Source: Andreprevotia sp. IGB-42
GTDB lineage: Bacteria; Pseudomonadota; Gammaproteobacteria; Burkholderiales; Chitinibacteraceae
DNA length: 64,000 bases
Direction: 5' to 3'
Assembly: GCF_009848685.1 (NCBI RefSeq)
Contig: NZ_WXTX01000015.1
Span: 18,666 to 82,665 of the forward strand
Part shown: one piece after another, positions 61,120-64,000 of the stretch
How positions within the stretch are numbered: position 1 is the first letter of the stretch
Layout: the number at the start of each line of letters is the position of its first letter
The notes under the pieces: generated by a model
What the model saw: the letters and a program-made list of their open reading frames with translations, nothing else
The model's database searches: none
Told to the model about the DNA's origin: nothing
Program-made: the position numbers and the translations under genes

Positions 61120-62349
61120 ATGGATCGCCGCCTGTTCTTGCAAACCGCCGCACTGGCCGGTGCCAGCCTGATTCCGTTCGGCCGTAGCGGCTGGGCACTG
61201 GCCGCATTAGGCCCGGCTGCCACGCAGAAGAAAATGGTGGTCATCATGCTGCGCGGTGCGGTGGATGGCCTGAACGTGGTGGTGCCGTATGGCGACGCCA
61301 ACTACTACCAGCTGCGCCCCACCATCGCGGTAGCAAAGCCGGGCAGCCCGGATGGCGTACTGGATCTGGACGGCCATTTCGGCCTGCACCCAGCGCTGGG
61401 TGCGTTGCAACCACTGTGGCAGGCCAAACAACTGGCCTTCGTGCACGCCGCCGGCTCGCCCGACCCGACGCGCTCGCACTTCGACGCACAGGATTATATG
61501 GAATCGGGCACGCCTGGGCGCAAAAGCACGCAGGATGGCTGGATGAACCGGCTGCTGGGCGCGTTGCCTGGCGAGCGCACGCCCACGCGCGGCATCAGCA
61601 TCGGCCCGCTGCTGCCGCGCATCCTCAATGGCAGCGTGGAAGTGGCCAACATCGCCAACGGCCGCAGCGCCGGCAAACCCACGGTGCTGGATCGGCCCAA
61701 GGTGGGTGATGCCTTCGGCCAGCTGTATGCAGGCGACGACAAGCTGGCGCAGGCCTACCGCGAGGGCCGCAGTACGCAGAAGGAAGTGATGTCGTCACTG
61801 GCGGATGAAATGATGGCCGCCAATGGTGGGGCGCCGCTGCCCAACGGCTTTCCCACCGATGCAAGGCAACTGGCGCGGCTGATGCGCAAGGGCAATGTGC
61901 AGCTGGCCTTCATGGCGCTGGGCGGCTGGGATACCCACATCAACCAGGGTGCCGGCAAAGGCCAGTTGGCCGGCCGGCTATCCCCGCTGGGCGAGGGCCT
62001 GGCACAACTGGCCGCCGAACTGGGCCCCATGTGGCAGGACACTACCGTGGTGGTGATGTCCGAATTCGGCCGCACCGCCGCGCAAAACGGCAATGGCGGC
62101 ACCGATCACGGCCACGGCAACGCCATATGGCTGCTGGGCGGCGCGGTGGCGGGCGGCAAGGTCTACGGCGACTGGCAAGGGCTGGATAGTGCAGCGCTGC
62201 ATGAACAACGCGATGTACCCGTCACCACCGATTTCCGCGCAGTGCTGGCGCAGGTGGCAGAGCGGCATCTGCGGCTGCCGGACAAGCAACTGGTGCAAGT
62301 TTTCCCCGGGCTGAATGCAACAGGTCCGGAAGGCTTGATCAAGGCTTGA
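61120..62349 (+). CDS. DUF1501 family Tat-exported protein
   Basis: The 409-residue protein starts MDRRLFLQTAALAGASLIPF, a Tat signal. It has DUF1501 motifs KMVVIMLRGAVDGLNVVVPY, SPDPTRSHFDAQDYMESGTP, FMALGGWDTHINQG, VVVMSEFGRTAAQNGNGGTD and HGHGNAIWLLGGA. The layout is that of the sulfatase/alkaline phosphatase superfamily with putative metal ligands (Asp, His). It probably works with the DUF1800 protein in the periplasm. The start at 61120 follows a GGGAG site, 67 nt after the DUF1800 stop. Confidence 0.9.
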   Translation: MDRRLFLQTAALAGASLIPFGRSGWALAALGPAATQKKMVVIMLRGAVDGLNVVVPYGDANYYQLRPTIAVAKPGSPDGVLDLDGHFGLHPALGALQPLWQAKQLAFVHAAGSPDPTRSHFDAQDYMESGTPGRKSTQDGWMNRLLGALPGERTPTRGISIGPLLPRILNGSVEVANIANGRSAGKPTVLDRPKVGDAFGQLYAGDDKLAQAYREGRSTQKEVMSSLADEMMAANGGAPLPNGFPTDARQLARLMRKGNVQLAFMALGGWDTHINQGAGKGQLAGRLSPLGEGLAQLAAELGPMWQDTTVVVMSEFGRTAAQNGNGGTDHGHGNAIWLLGGAVAGGKVYGDWQGLDSAALHEQRDVPVTTDFRAVLAQVAERHLRLPDKQLVQVFPGLNATGPEGLIKA

Positions 62350-62362
62350 GCTGCAGATTTCG

Positions 62363-62380
62363 GCCGCACGTTTGTGCGGC
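62363..62380. terminator. 7-bp hairpin after the DUF1501 gene
   Basis: GCCGCAC (62363-62369) pairs with GTGCGGC (62374-62380) across a 4-nt loop, 14 nt after the stop. There is no T run, so its terminator activity is uncertain. Confidence 0.35.
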
Positions 62381-62590
62381 AAGCCATGCCGTTCCCCCGC
62401 ACGATGCACTTGGGCTGTGAGCAGCCGCGGAAATATCTCACACACGGCAACAGCGGGCTTCTGCCGTACCATGGCATGGCGGCTTTGGGGCTGTCGTGAC
62501 GGCCAGATTAAATCTTTCTTTTTGCTTGCAATTGTTTGACTCCGCATGGCAATGTCTGGCTCCTTATCACAAGCCGGAATCGTCCCTGCC

Positions 62591-63679
62591 ATGTACAAGC
62601 GCATACTCTGTGCCATCCCTTTGGCGCTGCTGGGTTGCCAGGTTGCCGTCAAGACGCCGGATGGCACCACCACCGCCTCACTGCCGCTGCCGCAGCTCGG
62701 TACCACAGCCCAGGCAGGCAAGGTCAGCACGGCGATATTGCCGGGCATCTACAGCTATCAAGCCCAGGCACAACGCAAGGATGGCAAAGGTATCCTGCAA
62801 AAGGAAATGGCCCGCTTCAGCTATGCAGTTGAAGACCTGGGCAATGGCCAGGCGCTGATCAAGTTCCACGGCGAAGCCAGCGCGGCAGATCCGGGCGGCT
62901 TTGGCGGCCTGCTGAGTGGCGAAGTGACAGCGACCGGTATCGCCACCTTCAGCAACGGCATCTGGGTGCTGGCAGGCAAGAGCGAAGACGGCGCATGCGA
63001 AAGCCGTTTTTCGCTCGAAGGCAGCAGCATCAAACATCTGGCTGGCCGCTGCAAGGATGCCGGCAATACCGGCGACCTAGCATGGCCACGCGCCAATACC
63101 GTGCTCAATTTCACCCGGCCTTTGCGTGACAGCGAACGCGCTGAACTGCAACGCAGCAACCCCACCAAGGTGGCAACAGGCAATCCCGGGGCAAACGGCA
63201 ACGCTTTCACCGGCGTGATCGGCAAGACTTTCCCCACCATGCAACTGCCCTATCAGGGGTTCGGCTTCGACACCTACAACGCCAAGCTGGAACCCTTCGC
63301 TTCTGCCGAAATGCCCGAGGGCAAGGTCACCGTCTATCCGGTACGCAAGGGCACCGCGCGTTATGTGGTGATTGCGGCCAACGCGGGCAACGGCATCCAG
63401 CGCGTGGTCGATGTGCGACAAGCTGCATCCGCAGCCCGCACCTTGCGCTTCGTCGCCGCCAGCCCGGACGGCGGAGACGTAGTCACCACCTGCACCGTCA
63501 ATGGCAAACCGGTCAGCCAGGTGTTCGGCTACGCGCAGCCGGGCAAGAAACGCAGCTACACCGCACAAGCGGGCAGCGCCGGTGAAATCATCTGGCTGGT
63601 GCAACCGGGCGGCACCAACGTGATCGCCTTCAAGGCTGGTGAAAAGCTGGTTTGCAAGGATACGGTTTTCAGCGGCTGA
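62591..63679 (+). CDS. Putative lipoprotein of unknown function
   Basis: The 362-residue protein starts MYKRILCAIPLALLGCQVAV; the L-L-G-C lipobox at about Cys16 marks it as a lipoprotein. Residues 35-110 and 205-330 look beta-rich, with repeated short Gly/Asn turns. The middle region has a Cys pair (about residues 138 and 160). I do not recognise a family. The start is the Met giving the lipoprotein signal; an upstream in-frame ATG at 62546 would add 15 residues and spoil the signal. A late domain (about 295-360) resembles small beta-barrel caps and ends with a Cys near the C-terminus. Confidence 0.7.
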   Translation: MYKRILCAIPLALLGCQVAVKTPDGTTTASLPLPQLGTTAQAGKVSTAILPGIYSYQAQAQRKDGKGILQKEMARFSYAVEDLGNGQALIKFHGEASAADPGGFGGLLSGEVTATGIATFSNGIWVLAGKSEDGACESRFSLEGSSIKHLAGRCKDAGNTGDLAWPRANTVLNFTRPLRDSERAELQRSNPTKVATGNPGANGNAFTGVIGKTFPTMQLPYQGFGFDTYNAKLEPFASAEMPEGKVTVYPVRKGTARYVVIAANAGNGIQRVVDVRQAASAARTLRFVAASPDGGDVVTTCTVNGKPVSQVFGYAQPGKKRSYTAQAGSAGEIIWLVQPGGTNVIAFKAGEKLVCKDTVFSG

Positions 63680-64000
63680 GCTGGCTCCTTTCGTACGATG
63701 CTGGTTGGCCTGGGATACCTGCACAACCGGTATCCCGGCACAGGCCAACTCGCAAGCAGTCGGTCCCCGCAGGGCATGCCTTGCGCAGCTGGCTGCCAAA
63801 CTGAAACCGATGTGATAGGGCACCACCGTGGTAATGGAGACCAATTCGGCCCATCATGCATCTGTGCATCTGGGGTCAGGTCTTGCAATCATACATTTTC
63901 CATCGCCTTTGATTACCCGGCTGACCATGGCGTAGGACTTTGGATCGGCGGATGAATGGAAAAAGCCAGAAGCCATAAAATGCTGGATTGCAAGACCTGA
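63680..64000. other. 321-nt 3' end region without a gene
   Basis: No coding region could be supported here. The first 190 nt show no clear promoter or terminator; the last 125 nt form the inverted-repeat element described in its own entry. The window ends inside or at the edge of that element. Confidence 0.5.
63876..64000. repeat. REP-like element with 24-bp imperfect terminal inverted repeats
   Basis: The left arm (63876-63899, starting TCAGGTCTTGCAATC) and right arm (63977-64000, ending GATTGCAAGACCTGA) match at 21 of 24 positions as an inverted repeat. About 77 nt lie between. The outer bases on the left are TGGGG before TCAGG. This sequence, with GGTCAGGTCTTGCA, is common near REP-associated Y1 transposase (RAYT) genes in betaproteobacteria, so I suggest a REP or small MITE-like element. 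No transposase is in the window. Confidence 0.65.

Noticed and set aside
1..64000. CRISPR arrays, tRNA or rRNA genes, complete insertion sequences, prophage
   Set aside because: None was recognised by eye; no regularly spaced repeats, cloverleaf features or transposase motifs were seen.

Overview
The window looks like the chromosome of a GC-rich (about 60-65 % by eye) Gram-negative betaproteobacterium, most likely of the order Neisseriales. The reasons are gene orders I associate with that group: yceD-rpmF-plsX, pilT-pilU opposite yggS-proC-yggT, and gpmI-envC-ctpA-moeB. There are also several outer-membrane and periplasm functions (type IV pilus motors, FimV, AmiC/EnvC, DsbD, lysozyme inhibitors). 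No rRNA, tRNA, CRISPR array, prophage or intact insertion sequence was found. The taxonomic call is an inference from gene content, not from a marker gene.

Layout. 1-7.9 kb is housekeeping: the 5' end of plsX, rpmF and yceD on the minus strand, then a Maf-family pyrophosphatase and an RsmI-related methyltransferase, the lipid II flippase murJ, a secreted protein of unknown function, a LysR regulator and exonuclease I. 8.4-16.2 kb is an accessory island of four co-directional oxidation genes: a secreted multicopper oxidase, a tyrosinase with an extra N-terminal domain, a LodA-like quinoprotein oxidase and its LodB-like flavoprotein partner. 16.2-27.4 kb is one tightly overlapping 11-gene minus-strand chemosensory operon. 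It contains a soluble receptor with two signalling hairpins, a protein made of three CheW domains, CheB, a HEAT-like protein, CheR, CheY, CheA, a STAS protein, a second receiver, a CheC-type phosphatase and a soluble NarX-class histidine kinase. 27.6-32.5 kb holds ssb, a YajR-like transporter and uvrA. 32.6-37.1 kb holds fimV-pilU-pilT. 37.1-42.7 kb holds yggS-proC-yggT, fxsA, cutA-dsbD-tlpA and an ArsR-family regulator with a persulfide-sensor cysteine pattern. 42.9-49.7 kb runs gpmI-envC-ctpA, moeB-HAD and an APH-type kinase. 49.7-54.3 kb holds two 5-oxoprolinase subunits, queG, tsaE and amiC. 54.3-64 kb is more mixed: a frameshifted AT-richer TPR gene, terC, a tatD-family nuclease, a degenerate tryptophanyl-tRNA synthetase paralogue, a double lysozyme inhibitor, a DUF1800/DUF1501 pair, a lipoprotein and, at the very end, a REP-like inverted repeat.

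How the parts fit together. The best candidates for something new are (i) the 8.4-16.2 kb cluster, which joins two kinds of copper oxidase with an amino-acid-oxidase-like quinoprotein and its maturation enzyme; it could make a pigment, crosslinks, hydrogen peroxide or an antimicrobial effect; (ii) the TrpRS-like protein at 57.6-58.4 kb, which keeps the fold and C-terminus of TrpRS but has lost both ATP-binding signatures; and (iii) the unusual architecture of the chemosensory operon. Functions are inferred from motifs read by eye; no database search was run.
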